From assembly GCF_029285175.1 (NCBI RefSeq), contig NZ_JABEDH010000002.1:496001-560000 (forward strand): a stretch of DNA of 64,000 nucleotides, given 5' to 3'. The translations under genes and the position numbers were made by a program. Origin of the DNA: Sulfitobacter sp. M05. Its GTDB lineage: Bacteria > Pseudomonadota > Alphaproteobacteria > Rhodobacterales > Rhodobacteraceae. Numbering within the stretch: position 1 is the first letter of the stretch; every line of letters begins with the position of its first letter. Shown here piece by piece: positions 36,068-44,924 of the stretch. The notes beneath the pieces are model-generated. The model ran no database searches. It was not told where the DNA came from and saw nothing but the letters and a program-made list of their open reading frames with translations.

Positions 36068-37765
36068 TTATTGCACCAGATAGGGTTTGCGCTGCGCTTT
36101 GGGTGTCGCCGCAACACCCCGTTCAACCGGGAAATCCCCCATGAGGTATGGGTGCATTCCTTGATTTTTAAGGTTTTGCAGGAACTGGCCAAAGCCGGCC
36201 AGATCAACCATTTTCGGCGCTTCCGACAGGCGGCTCAGCTTGGTGCGCCCAATCTCGTCTAGAATGCCTTGTAGCGGCTCCATCGGTGCCTCGATGAATT
36301 CAGCCATGGTCCAGATACGCACCCGCGCCTTAGTGTAGGGCGAGCGCAAGATATCCATATGCTCGCTTTCTTTCTTCTGTAAATTTGCGGCAATCGCACG
36401 GATGTCAGCGAAATCCCGGTTGGACCGGAACAGTGGCACAGCCCAAGCGCCGGTAATCACCGAAATCTGCGCATTCGGGTCTTTTGCGACCCGCCAGCAG
36501 ATGTCCTGATTGTCCGCAGGGCCGAATTGGAAACACTGACGCTCGCCCCGTGTATTCCAGATCAGGTTGGTCAGGAACCCCCTGCCGTTATAATCACGCA
36601 ACACCGCGCTGTCTGAAAGTGCCCCGTTGATCGCGGTTTGCCCGTCCGCGTAATACACTTTGTCTGTTGCAAACAGATGGCCATGAACCCGCGCACCAGT
36701 GGCCGCGGTCAGCCAGGGTTCAAAGTTTTCGAACAACTCAGCAAAGCCCTGAAACATTGAATAGGGCGCTGCGGTCACCCCGTTTTCCCAATCTTCATTC
36801 GGGAAACGGCTTTGCATATAGAGCCCGGATCGGCCGCGCGTCCGGCGTTCCACCGCCTTGGAAAAGATACGGTCAATCTTACCGGGGTTCGGTTCGGTCT
36901 TTTTCATTGCACCGGCGGCGTCGGTCAAGAATGCCTCGTAAAGCCGATCAGCATAGGGCCAGATTTTGCGGGCCACAAAACAATCAGAACGGCGCAGCAG
37001 TTGCAGGTGATCGTCGTAGAAAATATGCGGTTTGCCCTGAAAGTCGAATTTGGACAGGGTCAAGGATCGGCTTTCAATGTTGCTAGAGTAATGCCGTGCG
37101 AGGGTCTGGAAATAGCTCTCATCCGGAATCCAGACCTGCCGGAAAAACCGGTCATAGGTCGATCGTTCAGGATCCTGAAGGATTGCCGACAAGGTACGGC
37201 GCGACAGGCACCACCACTGCGACCCCATATGCGCAACAATGCCGTTGGGCATCTTACGACGCAGCCCCAGAGATCGCTGGGTGTTCACCAGCAGATCAAA
37301 GAGATAGCGGTTGCGCTTCCACGAGACGGGAAATCGCAGGGTAAAGCGTTCTTCGTCCAGACCACCAACCGTCCACGGTACCTCGGATGTGGTCGCGCTT
37401 TCGATGAAATCCGTCTGCGGGCGCTCTGCGAGGTAGTCAAGCAACTCTTGCACCGGGCGCAATGGCAGACATGATCCGGACGCCAGATAGACATGCCGCA
37501 CCTGCGCATTTTGCGCCAACATCTGTTCCGATGCCGCCTGCGTGGCCTGAACAATGCCCCATGTCCCCCACTCGCAACGGTATCGTTTGCTGAAGGTAAT
37601 ATGCGCCAGATCGGACAGGGCGTTTACAAAGTTATCATAGGTTTTCCGATCCACCACCTTGTCCACGTGGATCACAACCGGACATCCCGCTGCGGACCAA
37701 TGCCGCGCGACCTGTTCCGCCCTACCAAGCGCGGTATGCACCAGCATGACGATCCCGACGTTCAT
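36068..37765 (-). CDS. Branch-type (GT14-like) glycosyltransferase with extra C-terminal domain
   Basis: A 565-residue protein. The first about 280 residues resemble core-2/I-branching beta-1,6-N-acetylglucosaminyltransferases: VVIHVDK near 30, CEWGTWGIVQAT near 65, HVYLASGSCLPLRP near 92, GSQWWCLSRRT near 180 and WIPDESYFQT near 215. The remaining about 285 residues (with GVTAAPYSMFQGFAELFENF and ARVHGHLFATDKV) match no family I can name. The start at 37765 has AAAGGA seven bases upstream. The ATG overlaps the preceding transferase's stop by four bases. Confidence 0.8.
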   Translation of the reverse strand: MNVGIVMLVHTALGRAEQVARHWSAAGCPVVIHVDKVVDRKTYDNFVNALSDLAHITFSKRYRCEWGTWGIVQATQAASEQMLAQNAQVRHVYLASGSCLPLRPVQELLDYLAERPQTDFIESATTSEVPWTVGGLDEERFTLRFPVSWKRNRYLFDLLVNTQRSLGLRRKMPNGIVAHMGSQWWCLSRRTLSAILQDPERSTYDRFFRQVWIPDESYFQTLARHYSSNIESRSLTLSKFDFQGKPHIFYDDHLQLLRRSDCFVARKIWPYADRLYEAFLTDAAGAMKKTEPNPGKIDRIFSKAVERRTRGRSGLYMQSRFPNEDWENGVTAAPYSMFQGFAELFENFEPWLTAATGARVHGHLFATDKVYYADGQTAINGALSDSAVLRDYNGRGFLTNLIWNTRGERQCFQFGPADNQDICWRVAKDPNAQISVITGAWAVPLFRSNRDFADIRAIAANLQKKESEHMDILRSPYTKARVRIWTMAEFIEAPMEPLQGILDEIGRTKLSRLSEAPKMVDLAGFGQFLQNLKNQGMHPYLMGDFPVERGVAATPKAQRKPYLVQ

Positions 37766-38772
37766 GCCCAGTTTCCTTTGGACATCAGGCCCAGAATTTC
37801 GAGCTGTCGCCAGTTGATATAGCGCTCCGACCATTTGCACCAAAGCTGCGGATCATCCTTGATCCGTTCGGCATAGGCCTTGTATTCGACCGATCCGGCA
37901 TAGTGCTGGCTGCGCTCCAGTTCCTCCTTGGCCTTATCGCCAAAGGTATCCAGGAACTTGGCGTGCAGCAGCACACCCGAGGCTTTCTCTCCGCCCCATT
38001 CATCATAAACCTGATTCAAACCACGCGGCAGCAGCATATGGGTCGAGCTGACGTAGGCATACCGCTTGTCCCATTTGACCAGAGGCACCTTGTTCAGCGC
38101 CGGTGCCTTGGCCGGTTCTTCAGGAAAGAAAACACGGCTGCGCGGGCCGCCCTGTATCCATAGGTTGCCAAAACTAGGATTGCGCGAAATCGTGTAATTC
38201 CCGCTGTCAAACCAACAGGCGATATCAATCGGGTTCTGGCCCGCACGGTATGGCTGTTCATCCAGCCGCCCCTTTGGATACATATCCAGCAGCATTGCCG
38301 AGAAGGATTTAATCGACGACGCATCAAGCCAATCCGTCAGCGCCCGCAAGGGTCGCGTATCACAGAAGGGGAACACCAGAAATTCGTCAGGATCAACGGT
38401 TAGCACCCAATGCCCATGCGCGAATTTCATCTGAAGCCCGTTCAGCCAGTCGACACCAAAGCGGGCGCGCTTGTAACTTGCCTTGGTACTCCAGACAGAA
38501 ACGTCAGGCTGATCAGCGAGGTAATCAAGTGAACCGTCATCGCTGTCATTGTCCACAAAGAAGAAATGGCCAACGCCCATCTTGCGGTAATACTCAAGGA
38601 AATAGGGCAGTCGCACTCCCTCGTTGCGCTGGGTGCAAAACAGCAAAAGGTCGTCCGAACGGATTTGTCCCGTACGGTTGGCAACCCGCTTGAGTTCCCG
38701 GCGTTTTCTAATCGCCCGGATGCGCCAACGCTTGCGTTGAAGCCTCAGCCCGTATGACCGAAAAATGCCCAA
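37762..38772 (-). CDS. GT2/GT92-like glycosyltransferase
   Basis: A 336-residue cytosolic transferase. It has the pattern of the Glyco_tranf_2_4/GT92-like group: LLFCTQRNEGVRLPYFLEYYRKMGVGHFFFVDNDSDDGS near residues 42-80, then DPDEF near 127 as the metal-binding DxD. The N-terminus is very basic and may contact the membrane surface. It overlaps the next gene by four bases and follows the GT4 gene by 45 bases. The sugar donor is unknown. Confidence 0.82.
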   Translation of the reverse strand: MGIFRSYGLRLQRKRWRIRAIRKRRELKRVANRTGQIRSDDLLLFCTQRNEGVRLPYFLEYYRKMGVGHFFFVDNDSDDGSLDYLADQPDVSVWSTKASYKRARFGVDWLNGLQMKFAHGHWVLTVDPDEFLVFPFCDTRPLRALTDWLDASSIKSFSAMLLDMYPKGRLDEQPYRAGQNPIDIACWFDSGNYTISRNPSFGNLWIQGGPRSRVFFPEEPAKAPALNKVPLVKWDKRYAYVSSTHMLLPRGLNQVYDEWGGEKASGVLLHAKFLDTFGDKAKEELERSQHYAGSVEYKAYAERIKDDPQLWCKWSERYINWRQLEILGLMSKGNWA

Positions 38773-38817
38773 TAACCACCCTTTGCCTTCGGAAATACAC
38801 CGCTCGTTTGTGCGATA

Positions 38818-40017
38818 TCATCTTAAACTTAACACGGTCTTGAAATGATCCTCCCAGTTTGGACCTGCAAAGACGGTTTCGTTGCTTGTGTTTGGCGGAG
38901 TATTTTCCCAACTTTGTATTGTTTTTAGCCACAATTCCACGTCTGAAACAGGGGCAAATGTCCCGTGAGCGCCAATAATTTCGCGTAATACAGTCAAATC
39001 GTTGCATAAAACACGCGTTCCCAACTGTAAGGCCTCTAACGGCGGAAAGCCGAACCCCTCTGCGTGACTTGGAAAAAGCGAACCGGCACTGCCAGCAACA
39101 AGGGCAGCAAGCGCACCGTCACTCAGGTTTGGCACCTCTTTCACGGGGCCATCAGGCGGCAAATCGTCCAGCCGCGTAAACACCGCGTCATTGTTCCAGC
39201 CCCGGTTGCCACAGATCAAAAGCGGCGGCGCATTCGGGCCAAGCCGCGCCCAGATGTCCAGCAGGAACGCGTGGTTCTTGCGCGGTTCGATTGTTCCGAC
39301 TGTCACAAAATAGGGTCGCGCAGGGGGCAGGCCGTCAGGCAGTTCAGACTTAACCGGCACAGGGCGGATTGCTCCCAAATGCGAAACGATGCCCTCTGGC
39401 ACCCTGCCCCATTCCTGCATCACTGCCTCTGCCCGCTTGCGGGTATCCGCTGAGTTATAGATGATCCGGTCCGCATGGTCTTGCACCCGTTTCATCTTGT
39501 CCCGAAAGGGCAATGTGGTGCCTGGGCGCTGAAAGTCAGGGTGGTCGATTGGGATCACGTCATGAATCAACACATGAATGGACCCGGAGGCTGACGTGAC
39601 ACTGGTGAACATCCGTTCGCTCAGATTGCTATGTCCAGTGTTGTAATAATCGAAATCCGGCGGCAGGTGTTTCCGCAGCATCCGCGCCAGCCCGCCAGGC
39701 AAACAACGCGCCAGCGCATGGCGGCGGGCATCGGTGCGTGCCTGAACCTGGGGCTGTTTTTGCCGTAGAGCCATCCGTGCAAAGGCACCGACACGCCCAA
39801 CCGCGAGGCTTCCGTTCAACCTACTCCGAAAGGCTGCCAGCCCGTCACGATCCAGCAAGAGATACCCGAACGGCGTCCGCACCACGCCAAAGGCCGGCAC
39901 ATCCCGGTCTTGTAAAAATCGGTCAAGATAGGCCCGTTCCACACGGTCCACACCTGTGCAGACACGCCCGGTACGGCGCAAACTCCTTGTCAGGTCAAGC
40001 AGCCGCGCGGCGGGCAT
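38818..40017 (-). CDS. GT4-family glycosyltransferase
   Basis: A 399-residue GT-B-fold transferase of family 4/1. The C-terminal half has the donor-binding signature VGTIEPRKNHAFLLDIW (about 235), LLICGNRGW (about 265), LSDGALAALVAGSAGSLFPSHAEGFGFPPLEAL (the ExxxxxxxE region, about 305-340). Mannosyl- and other hexosyltransferases of this group build polysaccharide backbones. It begins one base after galE ends, so the two are tightly coupled. Confidence 0.88.
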   Translation of the reverse strand: MPAARLLDLTRSLRRTGRVCTGVDRVERAYLDRFLQDRDVPAFGVVRTPFGYLLLDRDGLAAFRSRLNGSLAVGRVGAFARMALRQKQPQVQARTDARRHALARCLPGGLARMLRKHLPPDFDYYNTGHSNLSERMFTSVTSASGSIHVLIHDVIPIDHPDFQRPGTTLPFRDKMKRVQDHADRIIYNSADTRKRAEAVMQEWGRVPEGIVSHLGAIRPVPVKSELPDGLPPARPYFVTVGTIEPRKNHAFLLDIWARLGPNAPPLLICGNRGWNNDAVFTRLDDLPPDGPVKEVPNLSDGALAALVAGSAGSLFPSHAEGFGFPPLEALQLGTRVLCNDLTVLREIIGAHGTFAPVSDVELWLKTIQSWENTPPNTSNETVFAGPNWEDHFKTVLSLR

Positions 40018-40018
40018 A

Positions 40019-41002
40019 TCAACCTTTGTAATGGCCGGACTGATGCCATCTCCAAGCGTCGGTGATCATCTGTTTCATGGTGGATCTATGCGGTTGCCAA
40101 CCAAGCTCGGCCTTGGCACGCGTCGAGCCGGAAACCAGCTTGGTGCAATCCCCCGCACGGCGCGGCCCCTCGTGACATGGTACAGCACGGTTTGTCACAG
40201 CATGACTTTGCTCCAGCACCTCACGCACCGAAAATCCAGTACCCGTACCAAGGTTGAACACCCGGCTTCCCTTGTCATCCGCCAGCCATTTCAACCCCAG
40301 AACATGGGCGTCCACCAGATCACAAACATGCACATAGTCCCGAATACAGGTGCCATCGGGCGTATCGTAATCAGTGCCAAAAATTGTCAACGCATCACGT
40401 TTGCCGTCAATCGCATCCAACATCAGCGGGACCAAATGTGTCTCTGGCCGGTGAAACTCGCCCACCTCACCATCCGGGTCCGCGCCGGCCACATTGAAAT
40501 AGCGGAAAATCACATGGCGCAATCCGTGGGCGGTTTCAAAATTGTGCAACATATCCTCAATCGCACGTTTGGAGGCACCATAGGCATTGATTGGCATCTG
40601 GGCGCTGTCTTCATCTAACACAACATTGTCCTGATCCCCGTAGGTGGCACAGGTCGATGAGAACACAAAGTTCAGGCATCCGGACGCAACCGCGGCCTCG
40701 ATCAAGTTTAACGACCCCGCGACGTTATTGCGCCAGTAAAGCCCCGGGTCCTGCATGCATTCCCCGACCAGACTAAGTGCTGCGAAATGCATTACCGCCA
40801 CCGGTTCATACTGTGCGAAAACGGCATCCAATCTGGCGCGGTCCAGCAAATCACCCTGTTCAAAGGGGCCGAATTTGACCGCGTCCTGCCACCCTGTTGC
40901 AAGGTTGTCGAAAGTGACCGGCGTGTATCCCGCAGCCTTTAGCGCCTTGCAGGCATGTGAACCGATATAGCCCGCACCACCGGTCACCAAAACATAGGTC
41001 AT
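40019..41002 (-). CDS. galE: UDP-glucose 4-epimerase
   Basis: Interconverts UDP-glucose and UDP-galactose. The 327-residue SDR protein has the NAD motif VTGGAGYIGSHACKALK, the catalytic SSTCATYG serine/threonine and the YGASK Tyr-Lys pair near residue 145. GGAGCC precedes the ATG. It sits 17 bases after galU, which makes its substrate, and ahead of four transferase genes that could use either sugar. Confidence 0.95.
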   Translation of the reverse strand: MTYVLVTGGAGYIGSHACKALKAAGYTPVTFDNLATGWQDAVKFGPFEQGDLLDRARLDAVFAQYEPVAVMHFAALSLVGECMQDPGLYWRNNVAGSLNLIEAAVASGCLNFVFSSTCATYGDQDNVVLDEDSAQMPINAYGASKRAIEDMLHNFETAHGLRHVIFRYFNVAGADPDGEVGEFHRPETHLVPLMLDAIDGKRDALTIFGTDYDTPDGTCIRDYVHVCDLVDAHVLGLKWLADDKGSRVFNLGTGTGFSVREVLEQSHAVTNRAVPCHEGPRRAGDCTKLVSGSTRAKAELGWQPHRSTMKQMITDAWRWHQSGHYKG

Positions 41003-41019
41003 AGTGATGGCTCCTCGCT

Positions 41020-41907
41020 TTAGGTGTCGCCGTCCAGCATGATGCTTTTCAGATAGGTCCGCAGGTCGTCGCGCAACTCTTCACGCGCCAACCCGAAAGA
41101 GACTGTTGCCTGCAAAAACCCCGATTTGGACCCGCAATCAAAACGTTGCCCCCGGAACCGGTAGCCATGAACATTATTTTCGTTTTCAATGTCTTGGGCA
41201 ATCGCATCGGTTAGCTGGATTTCACCGCCAGACCCTGATTTCATCTTGTTGAGATGCTGCAAGACACTTGGCGAAAGAATGTACCGCCCGATCACAGCAA
41301 GGTTTGACGGCGCTTCGCCAGCGGGTGGCTTTTCGACCATACCCTTGACCTTGACCAACTCGCCATCGTCTTCAGAAATATCTAGAACACCATAAGACGA
41401 CGCGCGTTCCGGGGCCACTTCCATTGCCGCAACCATATTGCCACCGGTCTCGGCATAGGCTTCGACCATCTGCTGCAAGCAGGGTTTCTCGGCTGCAATC
41501 ACATCGTCTGGCAACATCACCGCAAAAGGTTCATTCCCGATCAACCGCCGCGCACACCAGACCGCATGTCCAAGGCCCAGCGCCTTGTGTTGCCGCACAT
41601 AGGCAATCGCACCACTGTCCATATTTGTGGACTTGAGAATCTCAAGCAGCTCTGTCTTGCCCTTTTTGCGCAGTTCCTGTTCCAGTTGGGGAGCCAGATC
41701 AAAGTAGTCTTCCAAGGCCCCCTTGCCCCGCGAAGTGACAAAGATGAATTCCTTGATCCCCGCCGCGCGCGCCTCGTCAATCGCATATTGAACCAAAGGA
41801 CGGTCAACCAGTGTCATGATTTCCTTGGGCACCGATTTGGTCGCCGGCAAAAACCGGGTGCCCATACCAGCGACCGGAAAGATCGCTTTTGTTACCTTTT
41901 TACGCAT
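41020..41907 (-). CDS. galU: UTP-glucose-1-phosphate uridylyltransferase
   Basis: Produces UDP-glucose for polysaccharides. The 295 residues carry the nucleotidyltransferase motif VAGMGTRFLPATKSVPKEIM at the N-terminus, PLVQYAIDEARAAGI, the metal-site MLPDDVI near residue 130 and VEKPPAGEAPS near 195. GAGGTAAAAG precedes the ATG. The 72-base gap upstream could hold an internal promoter. Confidence 0.96.
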   Translation of the reverse strand: MRKKVTKAIFPVAGMGTRFLPATKSVPKEIMTLVDRPLVQYAIDEARAAGIKEFIFVTSRGKGALEDYFDLAPQLEQELRKKGKTELLEILKSTNMDSGAIAYVRQHKALGLGHAVWCARRLIGNEPFAVMLPDDVIAAEKPCLQQMVEAYAETGGNMVAAMEVAPERASSYGVLDISEDDGELVKVKGMVEKPPAGEAPSNLAVIGRYILSPSVLQHLNKMKSGSGGEIQLTDAIAQDIENENNVHGYRFRGQRFDCGSKSGFLQATVSFGLAREELRDDLRTYLKSIMLDGDT

Positions 41908-41979
41908 CTTTTACCTCAATCTATTTTTATGTGGCTTGTGCCATCTTTTGTGTTCTGGAAAATACCAGTGATTTCCTGC

Positions 41980-43215
41980 TCAGTCTTTGCCCAAACCGCG
42001 CTGTCTGGCAACGCGCCTATGTTCCTTTTCAAGCCGCCGTGACCTTGTTGTCATACGAAAAAGCGGCTCTTTACGGTCCGATTTGCCAAAAATGCCGCCG
42101 CGCTGCACCCAAACGCCGGCGTCATTCAACGACAGATGGTGGTACATAGCCGTAAACGACAGGCTAATCAGGGTGATGATTTCACCATTTTTCACCCTTT
42201 GCGCCGCTGTCTTAACATCCTTGCGAAAGGTCAATGGCCGTGACGACACCGCGGATGATTTGCGCGCCCGCGCCGGAAAGGCCTTGAACGGTTCCGCCGG
42301 ATGGGCAGCCAGCTTCGCTTGCGTCAGATCACGCTTAAGTCCGTCGGCAAAGCCAAGGTCCAGCCGCGACAACAAGCGGCGCACCGTTTGCGGCTCAACC
42401 CCGCCGCTCACCAGATGGCGCAGTAACCGCTGGCGTTCGGATGCACGCAGGCGTCGCCATTGGCCGTCACGCTCGGGGGCAGGCACATGTTTGCGCTGAA
42501 ACACTGCCCAGCTGGCCCCGATGTCATACAAATCCCGCGGCACCCGATTGGCGCTGCGCATCCGGTTGGCGGCAAAGCCATGGTGAACCTCTGCTAAAGG
42601 CACCAGCGCCGTTGCATGACCAGCACGCGCCAGCCGCATGTTCAAATCGGTCTCGTCTAGGAAATAGTGAAAACCCGGATCAAACCCACCCAATTCAATC
42701 AGCACATCGCGGCGAAAAGCCATGTTTGTGCCTTCGGTCTTGATCGCGTGTCCCTTTGGCGGGTGCAGGACTGTGGGCAAGTCTTGGTGCAGATCCAGCG
42801 GGTGCGCCTCGCCAAGGTGATCCAGACTGCGGGCTTTCCACTGAAAGGATATCCCGTTGCGCCCTCGTACAAAACCGCCCATCGCAGCGACATCCCGCTG
42901 GGCGGCCGGTGCCACCAGATGCCGCAGCCATTGTGGCTCTGGTACAGCGTCATCGTCGATAAAGGCCACGATATCACCTGCGGCCTGCACAATACCAAGG
43001 TTGCGCGCCGCAGAGATATTGGGCACGTCAAATGGCACCAGCTTCAGGTCGGCAGCAAAGGGCATCCCCTGGGCCACCTTGATCCCTAAGGGATCACCAA
43101 CCACCACAATTTCAAAGGCGGGATATTGAAGCTGTGCAACCCCCAACAGACAGCGCCGTAATGCCTCGGGACGGTCCCGACTGACAATGACAACGCTGAC
43201 CGGTGGATGTGTCAT
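41980..43215 (-). CDS. GT2-family glycosyltransferase
   Basis: A 411-residue GT-A transferase. The first about 240 residues are a family 2 domain: SVVIVSRDRPEALRRCL, IDDDAVPEPQWL (DxD near 88), NMAFRRDVLIELGGFDPGFHYFLDETDLNMRLARAGH (acceptor/ED motif near 165-200). The C-terminal about 160 residues are basic with no recognised domain. The ATG overlaps the kdsB stop by four bases, so Kdo activation and this transferase are translated together. Confidence 0.87.
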   Translation of the reverse strand: MTHPPVSVVIVSRDRPEALRRCLLGVAQLQYPAFEIVVVGDPLGIKVAQGMPFAADLKLVPFDVPNISAARNLGIVQAAGDIVAFIDDDAVPEPQWLRHLVAPAAQRDVAAMGGFVRGRNGISFQWKARSLDHLGEAHPLDLHQDLPTVLHPPKGHAIKTEGTNMAFRRDVLIELGGFDPGFHYFLDETDLNMRLARAGHATALVPLAEVHHGFAANRMRSANRVPRDLYDIGASWAVFQRKHVPAPERDGQWRRLRASERQRLLRHLVSGGVEPQTVRRLLSRLDLGFADGLKRDLTQAKLAAHPAEPFKAFPARARKSSAVSSRPLTFRKDVKTAAQRVKNGEIITLISLSFTAMYHHLSLNDAGVWVQRGGIFGKSDRKEPLFRMTTRSRRLEKEHRRVARQRGLGKD

Positions 43216-44012
43216 TCAAGGCCCATTTTCGCCATCATAGACTCTATTTTTGGCACATCTTCGGGGTTGTTTAACTCCCAGAATTCCCGCCCGTTGGCCT
43301 CTACTTCGACACATAGAACCGAGCGACCGTTTTCCATAAACCGCAGTTGTTCCAACCCTTCCAACTGTTCCAGCGGGCCGGTTGGCCATGCCGGATAAGC
43401 CGCCAGCGCATCAGGGCGATAAGCATAGACCCCGACGTGATGAAACACCGGGGTTGGTTCGGCCTCGGCATAGGTTTTTGATGTGAACGGTACGACCTCT
43501 TTCGAGAAATACATCGCGCTGTGATCTGCCGCAAAAACCGCAGTTGTCCCACCGACGCGCCCAGCTTGGCGGTCGGCCAACAAGGAATTCAATGTCGCCC
43601 CATCACAGCGCAGAACAGGTGTTGCAATTTCGGCGTCTGGGGCGGATTTCAGACCCTGCACAAGGCTTTCAACAAACCAATGGGGCGTCAGCGGCGCATC
43701 ACCTTGCAGGTTCACGACAATGTCATATCCCCCGCCCAGCGCGCTGTGCGCCTCGGCGCAGCGTTCTGTTCCGTTCGCGCATTCCGTCGAGGTCATCACC
43801 ACCTCTGCACCAAAGGCTTCGGCGGCATCCTTGATCCGGTCGTCATCGGTGGCGACCACCACACGATCCACCCCCTGGACAGCACAAGCCGCACGCCAAG
43901 AACGTTCAATCAACGAAAGTGACTGTCCGGTTGCACCTTTGAGTTCAGCAAGCGGTTTGCCCGGATAGCGGGTTGAGGCAAAGCGGGCGGGGATGGCGAT
44001 GAGGACCGACAT
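43212..44012 (-). CDS. kdsB: CMP-Kdo synthetase
   Basis: Activates Kdo as CMP-Kdo for LPS inner core or capsule linker synthesis. The 266 residues show the family signature AIPARFASTRYPGKPLAELKG, TDDDRIKDAAEAFG near 55, NLQGDAPLTPHW near 103 and the GVYAYRPDALAAYPAWP block near 200. It starts inside the cysQ stop (TGATG). Normal length; paralogues for capsule systems exist in some roseobacters, so this may be a second copy. Confidence 0.94.
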   Translation of the reverse strand: MSVLIAIPARFASTRYPGKPLAELKGATGQSLSLIERSWRAACAVQGVDRVVVATDDDRIKDAAEAFGAEVVMTSTECANGTERCAEAHSALGGGYDIVVNLQGDAPLTPHWFVESLVQGLKSAPDAEIATPVLRCDGATLNSLLADRQAGRVGGTTAVFAADHSAMYFSKEVVPFTSKTYAEAEPTPVFHHVGVYAYRPDALAAYPAWPTGPLEQLEGLEQLRFMENGRSVLCVEVEANGREFWELNNPEDVPKIESMMAKMGLE

Positions 44013-44809
44013 CAGGCGGACTTCAACACAACAGAGGGCGCATGGGCGATAAAGAACGGATTGGCAAAATCGGCTTTGCCATAAACCAGCGGAGTGTGAT
44101 CATCAAACCGAACCACATCACCGCCCGCACCCAACAGCACCGCATGGCCTGCAGCGGTGTCCCATTCCATCGTCCGGCCCAGACGCGGATACACATCCGC
44201 CTCGCCCGTCGCGATCAAACAGAACTTTAACGACGACCCTGCGCTGGTCATGTCCCGCACGGCATATTTCGCGATATAGTCATCCGTGGCCTGATCCCGA
44301 TGTGATTTCGACGCTACGACCATAAGCGCAGCGTTATCCGCATCAGAGACAGACATCGGTGTCACATTTCCAATGACGTCTTTGTCGAACTCGCCGGTTT
44401 CCTCAACCGACTGCCCATCGGCCTGAGTAAAGAACATCCGCGACTTTGCAGGCGCATAGACCACGCCACGTGTCGGCTTGCCGTTTTCGACCAATGCAAT
44501 GTTCACGGTAAAATCGCCGCGCCGGTGAATGAACTCCTTGGTGCCGTCCAAAGGATCGACGATCAAAAATGTATCGCCCTGCGCGCTATGGGTCGCGGAT
44601 TGCTCTTCTGTTACCAACATCACGTCAGGAAATGCCGCCCGCAAACCTGCACTGATAATCGCATCTGCGGCCTCGTCTGCGGCGGTGACTGGACTGTCAT
44701 CAGATTTCGATTTCACGTCGAAATCATCCTGACCATAAATTTCCATGATTTTGTCACCGGCTTGCAATGATAGCTTGCGCATCACAGTCACTAGGCTTTC
44801 GTAGTCCAT
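44012..44809 (-). CDS. cysQ: 3'(2'),5'-bisphosphate nucleotidase CysQ
   Basis: Hydrolyses PAP, the by-product left when PAPS donates sulfate, to AMP. The 265-residue inositol-monophosphatase-fold protein has the metal-binding motifs VTEEQSA near 67, DPLDGTKEFIHRRGDFTVNIAL near 87-108, and EWDTAAGHAVL near 212. The start at 44809 was chosen because AAAGG lies ten bases upstream; longer in-frame forms from 44818 or 44854 are possible. It is the first gene of an operon whose last gene is a sulfotransferase, which makes a PAP-removal role natural. Confidence 0.92.
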   Translation of the reverse strand: MDYESLVTVMRKLSLQAGDKIMEIYGQDDFDVKSKSDDSPVTAADEAADAIISAGLRAAFPDVMLVTEEQSATHSAQGDTFLIVDPLDGTKEFIHRRGDFTVNIALVENGKPTRGVVYAPAKSRMFFTQADGQSVEETGEFDKDVIGNVTPMSVSDADNAALMVVASKSHRDQATDDYIAKYAVRDMTSAGSSLKFCLIATGEADVYPRLGRTMEWDTAAGHAVLLGAGGDVVRFDDHTPLVYGKADFANPFFIAHAPSVVLKSA

Positions 44810-44924
44810 TCGCGGCATACCTTTAGGCTTTTGTTGATCGGATCTGTCTTCCACCTTATGCTGTGAGCGTAACGGAACAGCAAGAATTCCGTGCGACGGT
44901 AGGCTTTGTCAAAGGGCGGCAGTG

